In this document: one piece after another, positions 25,564-34,034 of the stretch
Layout of the letters: each line of letters begins with the position of its first letter
Numbering within the stretch: position 1 is the stretch's first letter
Assembly: GCA_026417275.1 (NCBI GenBank)
Contig: JAOADO010000005.1
Location: 1-54,102, forward strand
Reading direction: 5' to 3'
DNA: 54,102 bases
DNA from: Verrucomicrobiia bacterium
Lineage (GTDB): Bacteria > Verrucomicrobiota > Verrucomicrobiae > Limisphaerales > JAKPVM01
Notes under the pieces: model-generated
Database searches by the model: none
What the model was told of the DNA's origin: nothing
What the model saw: only the letters and a program-made list of their open reading frames with translations
Translations under genes and position numbers: made by a program

Positions 25564-26868
25564 TTATTCAGTTGTGTCCCTGTGTTCAGGAAGAAACAGG
25601 GCGGCAATAACAGATGGGATAAAAAGAAACGATGCGTATAAAAGCGCGTGTCTGAAATTTCCAACCTGCGAAAACAGTCCAAAAAACACTGTCCCAAACG
25701 CGGCGGATATTCTTCCGATGTTAAAACAAAACCCGGCGCCGCTTGTCCTTAAAAGCGTTGGAAACAACGGCGGCAAATACATTGTGAACAATCCAAACAC
25801 GCCGCTGAAAAAACCTATTGCAGGAATCCAGTAAAGCAGTTCTATATGGGTTCGTTCTTTAATATAAGTGCCAGACATTGCCGCAAAAAAACCAATCAAC
25901 ATAATTGCGATAGCTCGCTTATAACCAAATAACTTTGCAAGAAATCCAGCAAAAAAATTTCCGAATATGGAAACGCCTATCACAAGGAAAAATGCGGCGC
26001 TGACAAGCCTTTCTCTTGTTTTAACATCCCAGCCTGCGTCAAGTGCCAGATTACGCAAATGCTGATGATTCCAGAATAAAAATGCCCACCATGCTGTAAG
26101 CGAACATGCGCAGACGATTAAAGAAAGCAGTGTTATTTTCCTGATATTGCCGTGAAACAGGTCTGTGAACGGCGGATTTTTTCTGTTGGATTTTTCCATT
26201 GCCTTTTGCCACTCAACTGGTTCAGGAACCTTCTTTCTTATCCAATAAACTATGAACGCCGGTAAAACACCAACAAGAAATACGTAACGAGGATTCATCC
26301 CTGCCATTAAAAAAACCGTCAGACACGCAAACAAAATCCCGATATTTACCCCTGTTTGAAGGACAGCGGCAATCCATGGACTCCATTTCTTGGGCCAGGT
26401 TTCGGCAAGCAAAGATGCGCCCACCGCCCATTCGCCCCCAATTCCAAGCGCCGCAATGAATCTGAAAATAAGAAGTTGCCACCATGTTTGCGCAACGCTC
26501 GAGAGCCCTGTAAAACAGGCGTAAGTTAGTATCGTTAATGCCAGCGCTTTGCTTCTACCAACAACGTCGCCAATCCTTCCAAAAAATCCGCCGCCAATCG
26601 CCCATCCCACAAGAAACGCCGCCTGAATCCATGAACTTTTTTCTTTAACAATTGAATCGCTTGTCGAAGCCGCGTTTACCAATTGCATTACAAACGGTGC
26701 CGCCACAAGCGTGTAAAGATGCATGTCCAGTCCGTCAAAAAGCCATCCCAACCATGCTGCAATCCCTGCCCGCCACTGATACGGAGAAACATCGCGCAAT
26801 CGTGCTGGCTCTACAGTTTTTGTGCCGTTAAAAGCCAGATTGTTTTGTGGTTCAATTGTGTCCTGCAT
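25564..26868 (-). CDS. Major facilitator superfamily transporter
   Basis: A 434-residue membrane protein with about 12 predicted helices. 'WLGWLFDGLDMHLYTLVAAP' is the TM1 signature of the metabolite:proton symporter/sialic acid and aromatic acid branch (D-G-x-D motif), 'GFFGRIGDVVGRSKALAL' is the loop 2-3 motif, and 'LGIGGEWAVGASLLAETWP' is the TM4-5 signature of this branch. It should import a small acid or sugar with protons; the substrate is unknown. It is downstream of asnS on the same strand but separated by 123 bp. Confidence 0.92.
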   Translation of the reverse strand: MQDTIEPQNNLAFNGTKTVEPARLRDVSPYQWRAGIAAWLGWLFDGLDMHLYTLVAAPFVMQLVNAASTSDSIVKEKSSWIQAAFLVGWAIGGGFFGRIGDVVGRSKALALTILTYACFTGLSSVAQTWWQLLIFRFIAALGIGGEWAVGASLLAETWPKKWSPWIAAVLQTGVNIGILFACLTVFLMAGMNPRYVFLVGVLPAFIVYWIRKKVPEPVEWQKAMEKSNRKNPPFTDLFHGNIRKITLLSLIVCACSLTAWWAFLFWNHQHLRNLALDAGWDVKTRERLVSAAFFLVIGVSIFGNFFAGFLAKLFGYKRAIAIMLIGFFAAMSGTYIKERTHIELLYWIPAIGFFSGVFGLFTMYLPPLFPTLLRTSGAGFCFNIGRISAAFGTVFFGLFSQVGNFRHALLYASFLFIPSVIAALFLPEHRDTTE

Positions 26869-26991
26869 TAAATGCTTATTCGACTACAAAAGCCCCAACA
26901 ATTCAAGTCTGCAGAATACAAACACAAATATGGAAGGATTGAAATCTTCCACTCACATTATGGCAAAGAGAATCCTGTGATAGATAAATTT

Positions 26992-28353
26992 TTAAAACTC
27001 CGCGTTGCCTGGTGTTCTTGGATACGGGATTACGTCACGTATATTTTGAACTCCGGTAAGGAACATCAACAACCTTTCAAAACCAACGCCGAATCCCGCG
27101 TGCGGCACAGTACCGTATTTTCTCAAATCCACATACCACCAATAATCTTGCGGAGACAACTTGTGGAATTTCATGTTTTCATACAAATAATCAAGACGTT
27201 CCTCCCTTTGCGAACCGCCAATAACCTCTCCAATCCCGGGAACAAGCAAATCCATTGCGGCAACCGTCTTGCCGTCTTCGTTTAACCTCATGTAAAAAGG
27301 TTTGATTTCGCGCGGATAATTGTAGACTGTAACCGGCGATTTAAAATGTTCTTCGGTAAGATATCGCTCATGTTCGGATTGCAAGTTGACTCCATATTCA
27401 ACAGGAAATTCAAATTTCTTTCCTGATTCTTTCAAAATTTTTAATGCCTCCGTGTATTCGATTCTCACGAATTGCCTCTGTATTACAAAATTAAGTCTGT
27501 CCCGTAGCGATTTATCCACAAATTTTTCGAAAATCTGAAGGTCGTCGCCGCTGTTTTCGAGCATATATCTTGCCATTTCTTTTATAAACTCTTCAGCAAC
27601 ATCCATGTCGCCATTCAAATCGCAAAACGCCATCTCTGGCTCAATCATCCAGAATTCAGCGGCATGACGGGCAGTATTTGAGTTTTCAGCCCTGAAAGTG
27701 GGACCAAATGTGTAAATATTAGAAAGGGCGCAGGCAAAAGTTTCGCCTTCGAGTTGTCCGCTCACTGTCAGGTAAGTGGGCTTGCCAAAAAAATCCGCCT
27801 CCCGTTTCTCATCAATATTGCCCTTTAATGTGGTAACTCTGAACATTTCGCCAGCACCTTCGCAATCGCTTGCCGTTATTATCGGCGTGTGAACGTATAC
27901 GAAATCACGTTCCTGAAAGAACTTATGCACGGCAAAAGACATTCGGCTCCGTGTTCTAAAAATTGCTCCGAACAGATTCGAACGTGGTCTCAAATGCGCT
28001 ATCGTCCGCAAAAACTCAAGAGAATGCCCCTTCTTCTGGAGCGGATATGTTGAATCCGCATGCCCGATTAAATTTATTTTCCTTGCCCGCAATTCCCATT
28101 TTTGCCCGCTGGCGGGCGACTCCACGAGTTCTCCCCGAATTTCCACCGATGAACCAGTCGTAAATTTTGAAATTTCGCTAAAACCTTCTGCTGTTGCTTC
28201 CACAACAACCTGCAAATTCGTCAAACACGACCCGTCATTGATTTCAATAAACGAAAACCCTTTGGAATCGCGTCTGGTTCTTATCCATCCCTTAACCAGA
28301 ACATCGCTTATCGGTTTTTCTGAATTTACAAGATATTTTACCAGTTTTCTCAT
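26992..28353 (-). CDS. asnS: Asparaginyl-tRNA synthetase
   Basis: A 453-residue class IIb synthetase that charges tRNA-Asn. It has an N-terminal OB-fold anticodon-binding domain ('[20 protein letters not shown]', about 20-120), class II motif 2 in '[20 protein letters not shown]', and motif 3 in '[17 protein letters not shown]', ending in '[16 protein letters not shown]'. The motif 2 region and C-terminus distinguish it from aspartyl-tRNA synthetase. The full length is normal. It lies 16 bp after lpxB on the same strand and is probably co-transcribed with it. Confidence 0.96.
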   Translation of the reverse strand: MRKLVKYLVNSEKPISDVLVKGWIRTRRDSKGFSFIEINDGSCLTNLQVVVEATAEGFSEISKFTTGSSVEIRGELVESPASGQKWELRARKINLIGHADSTYPLQKKGHSLEFLRTIAHLRPRSNLFGAIFRTRSRMSFAVHKFFQERDFVYVHTPIITASDCEGAGEMFRVTTLKGNIDEKREADFFGKPTYLTVSGQLEGETFACALSNIYTFGPTFRAENSNTARHAAEFWMIEPEMAFCDLNGDMDVAEEFIKEMARYMLENSGDDLQIFEKFVDKSLRDRLNFVIQRQFVRIEYTEALKILKESGKKFEFPVEYGVNLQSEHERYLTEEHFKSPVTVYNYPREIKPFYMRLNEDGKTVAAMDLLVPGIGEVIGGSQREERLDYLYENMKFHKLSPQDYWWYVDLRKYGTVPHAGFGVGFERLLMFLTGVQNIRDVIPYPRTPGNAEF

Positions 28354-28369
28354 AGTCTCGCGTTAAATT

Positions 28370-29602
28370 TTATGTTTGCCATACCAATGGCATTCTTGAA
28401 ATCAACAATTCTGAAATTATTTTAGCAGACCTTCTTGTGCTTGCGGGTTCCCCCAGCATGCTTATTACATTATCGAGTTTAGATTTTATAGCATTTATCT
28501 GTTCTTTATCATTAATTATTCTCGTTGCGGCGCCAGCAATATTTTCTGCAGTTGCCGCGCTTTGAATAAATTCAGGATAAACCTCCTCGCCTGCGATAAT
28601 ATTAGGCATTGCAAGGTGTTTAACTGTTACTATTTTTTTTCCTATTAAATATGTGAGAGTTGAAGTTTTATAAATCGCAACCGTTGGCACCCGAAAATAC
28701 GCGCATTCCATAGTAACGGTTCCAGTCGAAGCGATTGCAAGAGTCGCCTTTGCAAGCGCATCCTGAAGATTCCCGGCGCTTAAACAGATTTTTGCGCCTT
28801 CGCTTATTAACTGCGCGGCAAGGCTTTTTAATTCGTCATTCGGTAAAACCATTGAAAATTGAACATCAGGGATTGACTCTCTTATAAGTCTTGCCGCCAT
28901 ATCCATTACAGGAACATGACGTTTTAATTCACCCACGCGACTTCCAGGCAACAAGACAACACGAATCTCACTTGAAGCATGGCTGTTTAATACACGATTC
29001 TTGTCATATCGGTCAAGCAATGGATGTCCGACAAACTCCACCCTTAAATTCGGCGCCCTCTTTTTATACCACTCTTTTTCAAACGGAAAAATTGACAACA
29101 ATAAGTCAAAATTTTCAGCTATCTTCTTAACCCTCCACGGTCTGGATGCCCATACCTGTGGCGATATATATTGAACAATCAACGGATTGAATTTAAAAAA
29201 TTGACTGCATCTTTTCTTAATTTCCTTCCTCAACCGAGAAATAAAACGAAGGTTAAATCCAGAAAAATCAACGCAAATAATAACATCCGGGGTTTCGCTA
29301 AAGGCAACCTCAAGCAACCTGTTAAACGCCTCTTTATAATACTTCAAATTCTTAATGACATCGTAAGGCCCAATAGCGGAATGTTTTGTAAAATCAACAA
29401 TTGTCTTAATTCCATTTGATTGCATTTTCTCGCCGCCGGCGCCAAAAAAATATGGCTCAATCGGGGCAAAAAGCGGTTGAGAAAACGGAGACCCAATTGT
29501 CGTGGCTTCGGCGAGACATTTTCTAAGTTCAACGGCAAGTTCGGCGGCTAAAACATCGCCGCTTGCTTCACCAGCAATCCACATTGCTTTTATCCGTTTC
29601 AT
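28370..29602 (-). CDS. lpxB: Lipid-A-disaccharide synthase
   Basis: A 410-residue GT19 glycosyltransferase that joins UDP-2,3-diacylglucosamine and lipid X to make the lipid A disaccharide. 'MWIAGEASGDVLAAELAVEL' is the family N-terminus, 'IICVDFSGFNLRFISRLR' and 'VQYISPQVWASRPWRVKKI' are strongly conserved, and 'VVLLPGSRVGELKRHVPVM' and 'SGTVTMECAYFRVPTVAIY' form the C-terminal nucleotide-sugar site. It is a peripheral inner-membrane enzyme; its presence shows that this organism makes lipopolysaccharide. It is somewhat longer than E. coli LpxB, with an insertion near residue 35. Confidence 0.96.
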   Translation of the reverse strand: MKRIKAMWIAGEASGDVLAAELAVELRKCLAEATTIGSPFSQPLFAPIEPYFFGAGGEKMQSNGIKTIVDFTKHSAIGPYDVIKNLKYYKEAFNRLLEVAFSETPDVIICVDFSGFNLRFISRLRKEIKKRCSQFFKFNPLIVQYISPQVWASRPWRVKKIAENFDLLLSIFPFEKEWYKKRAPNLRVEFVGHPLLDRYDKNRVLNSHASSEIRVVLLPGSRVGELKRHVPVMDMAARLIRESIPDVQFSMVLPNDELKSLAAQLISEGAKICLSAGNLQDALAKATLAIASTGTVTMECAYFRVPTVAIYKTSTLTYLIGKKIVTVKHLAMPNIIAGEEVYPEFIQSAATAENIAGAATRIINDKEQINAIKSKLDNVISMLGEPASTRRSAKIISELLISRMPLVWQT

Positions 29603-29722
29603 TCAACCCGAGATAAACTTAATCATGTTTATTTTAACCATTTGCCATTGTCTTTTCAAAATTTAACTGAATAAAAAGAAAGTGATTAGCGTTAAAGTCA
29701 AAAATAATGTAAAATTAAAAAA

Positions 29723-30475
29723 ATGGAAGAATCGGACGGAAAATCTGAAACCATTGCTGGTGGAGTAATCTTCCGAACCACTCATTGGAGCGTCGTGATT
29801 GCCGCTGGCGATACAACATCGCCTGCGTCCCAGGAGGCTCTATCCAAACTTTGTAAAACCTATTGGTATCCGGTTTACTCGTATGTTAGAAGACGCGGCT
29901 ACAATCCCCACGATGCCCAGGATTTGACGCAAGAGTTTTTTTCGCGGCTCTTACGAAGCCATTATTTTTCTCTGGCAGACCGAAAAAAAGGCAAATTCAG
30001 GTCTTTTCTCATTTCTTCTCTGAAAAACTTCCTTTCCCATGAATGGGACAAAGCACATGCTCAAAAACGGGGCGGGGGGCTTACCATTCTCAGTTTAAAC
30101 GATGAAGACATGGAAAACCGATACAAAAACGAACCCTCGGATAATATCACTGCCGACCTTCTCTACGACAGGAACTGGGCTCTCGCTTTAATAGACCAGG
30201 TTATCCAAAAGTTAAAAAAAGAATACGAAGACGCCAATAAAACACATCTATTCAAAATGCTCGAACCCGCTCTTACCGGCGAAGCCAAATTACCAGGATA
30301 CAGTGAAATTGGCGAAAAACTTGGAATGACCGAGGGCGCTGTAAAGGTGGCAGTGTTTAGACTGCGAAAGAGATTTGGCGAATTGTTGAGGGAAGAAATT
30401 GCCAATACAGTCTCAAGCCCGGAGGAGATTGAAGATGAACTCCGCTCGCTCCTGGACGCGTTGAAATCTGGATAA
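29723..30475 (+). CDS. ECF-type RNA polymerase sigma factor
   Basis: A 250-residue sigma factor. 'RTTHWSVVIAAGDTTSPASQ' is the opening of a sigma-70 ECF group common in Planctomycetes, Verrucomicrobia and Acidobacteria. Region 2 contains 'TYWYPVYSYVRRRGYNPHDA' and 'DLTQEFFSRLLRSHYFSLAD', and region 4 has the helix-turn-helix 'YSEIGEKLGMTEGAVKVAVF'. An extended C-terminal tail after region 4 is Glu-rich. Such factors usually lie next to a membrane Ser/Thr protein kinase gene; none is here, and no anti-sigma gene is visible. Its target promoters are unknown. Confidence 0.9.
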   Translation: MEESDGKSETIAGGVIFRTTHWSVVIAAGDTTSPASQEALSKLCKTYWYPVYSYVRRRGYNPHDAQDLTQEFFSRLLRSHYFSLADRKKGKFRSFLISSLKNFLSHEWDKAHAQKRGGGLTILSLNDEDMENRYKNEPSDNITADLLYDRNWALALIDQVIQKLKKEYEDANKTHLFKMLEPALTGEAKLPGYSEIGEKLGMTEGAVKVAVFRLRKRFGELLREEIANTVSSPEEIEDELRSLLDALKSG

Positions 30476-30478
30476 AAT

Positions 30479-30604
30479 TTATTTGACCGGAACCCAGCCC
30501 TTGCCCGGCACAAACTCACGCGCTCCTGCGTTTGAGGATTTACAACCGCTTGCCAGTCCGACCACCACCACAAAAACCAATAAAATTGCCACTACCTTTC
30601 TCAT
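30479..30604 (-). CDS. 41-residue predicted lipoprotein
   Basis: A small gene read on the minus strand: MRKVVAILLVFVVVVGLASGC followed by 20 residues, 'KSSNAGAREFVPGKGWVPVK'. Residues 3-17 are hydrophobic and LASGC is a good lipobox, with Cys21 as the lipidation site, so the mature lipopeptide has 21 residues. It has no recognised family. 'EFVPGKGWVPV' looks like a short conserved C-terminal element, which supports a real protein. The stop codon lies 3 bp beyond the stop of the convergent sigma gene. The start lies 64 bp from the YqgE start in the opposite direction. Confidence 0.65.
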   Translation of the reverse strand: MRKVVAILLVFVVVVGLASGCKSSNAGAREFVPGKGWVPVK

Positions 30605-30668
30605 AACTTTATTCTACTATTTATTGTATTTTAAGCAATCTTGTAGCAAATTACTATTAAAGAACAAT

Positions 30669-31229
30669 ATGGCTGGCGGATTTAAATCTTTAAAAGGACA
30701 GTTACTCCTGGATGGGGGAAAACTTGCTGGTTCTTATTTTCATCGGACGGTGGTTCTTATCTGCCATCATGATGCAGATGGTGCCTTTGGGTTAGTTCTT
30801 AACAGAAAAGCTGAAGCCAGAGTGGGTGACGTCCTGATTGCAAACATGCCTGAAATTCTAAGCGAATATCCGATTTTTTTAGGTGGTCCAGTCCAGCCAA
30901 CCGCATTAAGCTATCTGCATTCAGATGAATTCCTCCCGAACGCAAACATAATGCCAAACTTAAGCGTGGGACATTCTCTGGATGAACTTATTGAAATCGG
31001 CGAATCAATCAAAGATTCCACAAAACTGCGCGTCTTTGCCGGCTATGCTGGTTGGAGTCCCGGCCAACTGGATGACGAGATGCGCCGAAAAGCATGGTTA
31101 ACTCACCCAGCCACGGTGGACCTAATTTTTACTCCAGAACCAGAAAAACTCTGGCAATACATCATCCGCCTTAAGGGACCCGAATATAAACTGCTTGCAG
31201 AAGCACCAGAAGATTTATTCTGGAATTGA
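30669..31229 (+). CDS. yqgE: YqgE/AlgH family protein
   Basis: A 186-residue protein of the UPF0301 family: 'GQLLLDGGKLAGSYFHRTVV', 'DGAFGLVLNRKAE', 'IFLGGPVQPTALSYLH', 'LRVFAGYAGWSPGQLDDEM' are its standard blocks. AlgH was named for an alginate regulation effect in Pseudomonas, but the molecular function is not settled. I placed the start at the ATG at 30669 because the family begins with this 'GGFKSLKGQ' segment; a reading that extends to 30483 would add unrelated residues and overlap the lipoprotein gene on the other strand. Confidence 0.9.
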   Translation: MAGGFKSLKGQLLLDGGKLAGSYFHRTVVLICHHDADGAFGLVLNRKAEARVGDVLIANMPEILSEYPIFLGGPVQPTALSYLHSDEFLPNANIMPNLSVGHSLDELIEIGESIKDSTKLRVFAGYAGWSPGQLDDEMRRKAWLTHPATVDLIFTPEPEKLWQYIIRLKGPEYKLLAEAPEDLFWN

Positions 31230-31270
31230 TTTCACAATCATTGACCAATTAAAAACATCCACAAAAATTT

Positions 31271-32467
31271 ATGAAATATTCGCGCCGCAGTTTTATAAAA
31301 GCGGGAACATCCACGCTATTTTTTCCAGTATTGACGCGTAAAGTTTTTTCACAATCCGATGAATCAGAAATACATGCGAAAATCGATGCCGCAAAACCAT
31401 CGAAATCAAAAAAACTTCCATCAGATTTTAATTCAAGAGTCGGGGCGACACACGTGGCTGGCAAATACCACTTCACAGATAAACCATTTTTGCTCGAAGG
31501 TGCCGAAAAATTATTATCCCTGAACACCAGACTGGGCAAATTCTGGTTGATTCCCAAAACCATAAAAAGTAGCTACCCTTTTAACAGCCGTTGGGACGAA
31601 TATCAGACTCTAACTGAATGTATAAATTCTGAATACTTCCAGGAACTCCTCCGGATGCCATTCAACACATTCGTCTTCGAAGCCCACGCCCCGATCGAAG
31701 AAAAATGGCGTCGCCCGAACCTCCCGCCCGACTTTTATTCGGATGTTGGCAAAGAATTTTACGAGTTAACCAGATATTTATATACACATTTCAGAAACAG
31801 AGACGTCGTATTTATACTCCAACACTGGGAAGGGGATTGGTTGCTTCGCGGGAGAGCCGGCGAAATGTGGAAGGAGGTCCCGACGGACTGGCAGGATTTA
31901 TGCTCAAGAATGCAAAAATGGCTTGCAGCAAGACAAAACGGCGTCCAGAGAGCGCGCAATGAGTTTGGAAAAGGCGCAAAATGCGTGGTTGCCCATGCTG
32001 CGGAGGTGAATCGAGTGACAGATGCGTGGAAAGGAATCCCCACGGTAACGCGCAACGTATTGCCAGATGTTGAACTGGACCTCGTCTCCTACAGCGCCTA
32101 CGACGGAATGAAAGACCCTGTGCTTATGTGGAAATGCATTCAGGAAATAAAAACAAACGCCAGAACCGGCAAACTCTTTGGAAAAGAATCTGTTTTTATC
32201 GGTGAAATTGGCATCCCTGAAAACGAACAAAAAGAAAACCTTCGCCAGCGCTGGGATGATTTAATGGCGGTGTTTCTTGCCACCGATATGAAATATGTCA
32301 TACAATGGGAACTATTCTGCAATGAACTTAAACCTTCAGATTTAAAAGTCCAGTTGCCTGTAAAAGATGTAAATCTTTTGCGCGGATTCTGGCTTATAAA
32401 GCCAGATAATTCACTTTCAATAACGGGGTCCTACTTTTCCGAGTTGTGGCAAAAAACACATTCCTGA
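31271..32467 (+). CDS. Tat-exported TIM-barrel-like protein (possible glycoside hydrolase)
   Basis: A 398-residue protein with a perfect Tat signal: 'MKYSRRSFIKAGTSTLFFPV' (SRRSFIK). The mature part has strand-like segments ordered as in a clan GH-A (beta/alpha)8 barrel: 'FNTFVFEAHAPIEEKW', 'VVFILQHWEGDWLLRG', 'VVAHAAEVNRVTDAW' with a candidate acid/base Glu, 'LDLVSYSAYDGM', 'VFIGEIGIPENE' with a candidate nucleophile Glu, and 'YVIQWELFCNEL'. The pattern suggests a glycoside hydrolase, but I do not recognise a known family and the assignment is an inference from motif order. The protein would act in the periplasm or at the cell surface. It follows yqgE by 41 bp. Confidence 0.65.
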   Translation: MKYSRRSFIKAGTSTLFFPVLTRKVFSQSDESEIHAKIDAAKPSKSKKLPSDFNSRVGATHVAGKYHFTDKPFLLEGAEKLLSLNTRLGKFWLIPKTIKSSYPFNSRWDEYQTLTECINSEYFQELLRMPFNTFVFEAHAPIEEKWRRPNLPPDFYSDVGKEFYELTRYLYTHFRNRDVVFILQHWEGDWLLRGRAGEMWKEVPTDWQDLCSRMQKWLAARQNGVQRARNEFGKGAKCVVAHAAEVNRVTDAWKGIPTVTRNVLPDVELDLVSYSAYDGMKDPVLMWKCIQEIKTNARTGKLFGKESVFIGEIGIPENEQKENLRQRWDDLMAVFLATDMKYVIQWELFCNELKPSDLKVQLPVKDVNLLRGFWLIKPDNSLSITGSYFSELWQKTHS

Positions 32468-32545
32468 CTACCAACAAAAACCCGCTTAATAACGTTTTAA
32501 ATAAAAAGTGCGTTAAATTCTGGGCGTAAAATTTCAAATAACCTG

Positions 32546-32573
32546 TTGACAATATTTTCGATTATCATAATAT
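32546..32573 (+). promoter_or_regulatory. Promoter of the RRM-protein gene
   Basis: A consensus TTGACA (32546-32551), 16-bp spacer, TAATAT (32568-32573). It is the strongest promoter-like match noticed in this part. It predicts a transcript start near 32580 and a 5' leader of about 120 nt. Confidence 0.65.
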
Positions 32574-32702
32574 TTTTTTATCGCGCAAAGAACGTTTGTT
32601 TGGTGTCAGTTGACAGGTATTGAAAGAATCTGAAATTCGACGACCAGTGCCCGCGGTGGAAAAGGCGCTCCAGACAGTTTTTTGAGCGTTAGGTTAGTTG
32701 AT
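32574..32702 (+). promoter_or_regulatory. Long 5' leader of the RRM-protein mRNA
   Basis: About 120 nt between the predicted transcript start and the ATG. It contains a 12-bp palindrome TGTCAGTTGACA (32604-32615) and a hairpin-like pair CGCTC...GAGCG flanking a T-run shortly before the start. Long structured leaders are known for cold-induced RNA-binding proteins in other bacteria; a similar role here is inferred. Confidence 0.4.
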
Positions 32703-33026
32703 ATGAACGAATCGCGTTTGTTTGTTGGAAATCTCTCCTACAATACTGGAGAGCAAGACTTAAAAGATTATTTTTCCCAGGCTGGTGTCGTTACATCAGT
32801 TCATCTCATGGTTGATAAATTCACCGGCAAATCAAGAGGATTCGCCTTCATCGAATATTCAACCCCTGAGGAAGCGCAAAAAGCGGTTGAGCAATTCAAC
32901 AGCAAAGAATTCCAGGGAAGAACGCTTACCGTGAACATTGCTCGTCCACGGGAAGAACGTCCGCCTCGTCATCAAGGCGGTGGCGGCGGTGGCAGACGCA
33001 ACTTCCGCGGAAGAAGAGAAGAATAG
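32703..33026 (+). CDS. RRM-domain RNA-binding protein (glycine-rich)
   Basis: A 107-residue protein with one RNA recognition motif (about residues 4-80): RNP2 is 'RLFVGNLSYN' and RNP1 is 'KSRGFAFIEY', with the aromatic residues that stack on RNA. The C-terminus 'RHQGGGGGGRRNFRGRREE' is a Gly/Arg-rich tail, typical of bacterial and plant glycine-rich RNA-binding proteins that act as RNA chaperones, often induced by cold. I chose the ATG at 32703 because a TTG start 21 bp upstream would lie inside the leader hairpin. The gene is monocistronic, with its own promoter and terminator. Confidence 0.93.
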   Translation: MNESRLFVGNLSYNTGEQDLKDYFSQAGVVTSVHLMVDKFTGKSRGFAFIEYSTPEEAQKAVEQFNSKEFQGRTLTVNIARPREERPPRHQGGGGGGRRNFRGRREE

Positions 33027-33047
33027 AACTTTAAACTATAATTTTGT

Positions 33048-33089
33048 AAAAATAAGACAGAGCGTTTTCTTGACGCCTGTCTTATTTTT
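33048..33089 (+). terminator. Terminator of the RRM-protein gene
   Basis: A near-perfect stem, AAAATAAGACAG...CTGTCTTATTTT, with an inner GCG/CGC pair and a loop of TTTTCTTGA, ending in TTTTTG. It begins 21 bp after the stop. Confidence 0.9.
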
Positions 33090-33192
33090 GCTTTTCAACA
33101 TCCTTTAATTTATTGTTTTACTGTAAGAAGAAATATAACTTTATATCAAATCTGCTAAGAGACGATATAATAATTCAAGATGCCGAAAAAAT

Positions 33193-33972
33193 ATGAAAAA
33201 CAAAATTTATTGGATGATTGTATTAATTGGTTTTATCGTTGGTTGCGCCACCGTGCCGGAGACCGGGCGCTATCAACTCAATCTGCTTTCGTCCGATGAA
33301 GAATGTCGACTTGGTCTTTCTGGATTCGAGGAAATTAAAAAACAGACGCCAATCTGTAAAGACCCTGCCATAAATGCCCTTGTTCAAAAAGTTGGCAAAC
33401 GAATCGCCGCGGTTGCAAACCTTCCAAACGCACAGTGGGAATTCGTGGTGTTTGAAAGTCAGGAAGCCAACGCCTTTTGTCTGCCTGGCGGAAAAGTGGG
33501 CGTTTACACCGGGATTTTGCAAATAACAAAAAATGAAGCCGGTCTTGCTACTGTGATTGGTCACGAAGTCGCCCATGCCGTTGCCCGCCACGGCGCTGAA
33601 AGAGTAAGCCAGGCTCTGGTAATCCAGGCTGGCGGAAGCGTCCTCGGGAAGAGCATTTCAAACGCAGACCCGCGCGTTCAATCTGCTGTTATGCTCGCTT
33701 ATGGAGTGGGCGCAACAGTCGGCGTTGAGTTGCCATACAGCCGGATGCAGGAAAGCGAATCAGACCATATTGGACTTCTTTATATGGCGCGTGCAGGCTA
33801 CGACCCACGCGAGGCAATCGCCTTTTGGCAGAGATTTTCAGACTACAACAAAGCGCGGGGCGCCTCAAACACGCCGTCTTTTCTTCGCACTCATCCGCTC
33901 GATGAAAAAAGAATCGAACAGCTAAAAGCCTGGTTGCCAGAGGCATTGGCGCAGTACAAACCCCAGCAGTAA
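33193..33972 (+). CDS. M48-family metalloprotease lipoprotein
   Basis: A 259-residue predicted lipoprotein: signal 'IYWMIVLIGFIVGC' with lipobox IVGC (Cys18). The peptidase domain holds HExxH at His124-Glu125-His128 in 'VIGHEVAHAVARHGAER', and 'MQESESDHIGLLYMARAGYDP' carries the third zinc ligand. It resembles periplasmic BepA/LoiP-like proteases that control outer-membrane protein and lipopolysaccharide assembly. There are no TPR repeats, so it is closer to LoiP/YcaL. 'VPETGRYQLNLLS' after the lipobox is a common feature of this family. Confidence 0.93.
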   Translation: MKNKIYWMIVLIGFIVGCATVPETGRYQLNLLSSDEECRLGLSGFEEIKKQTPICKDPAINALVQKVGKRIAAVANLPNAQWEFVVFESQEANAFCLPGGKVGVYTGILQITKNEAGLATVIGHEVAHAVARHGAERVSQALVIQAGGSVLGKSISNADPRVQSAVMLAYGVGATVGVELPYSRMQESESDHIGLLYMARAGYDPREAIAFWQRFSDYNKARGASNTPSFLRTHPLDEKRIEQLKAWLPEALAQYKPQQ

Positions 33973-34034
33973 TTATCTTAACCCACCGTTTTCGTGTAGA
34001 CACAACCTCAAGAAAAAGATTAAAAAATTAGCCC

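Noticed and set aside
30483..30668. N-terminal extension of YqgE by 62 codons
   Set aside because: The extension is low complexity, not part of the family, and overlaps the opposite-strand lipoprotein gene; the ATG at 30669 fits the family start.
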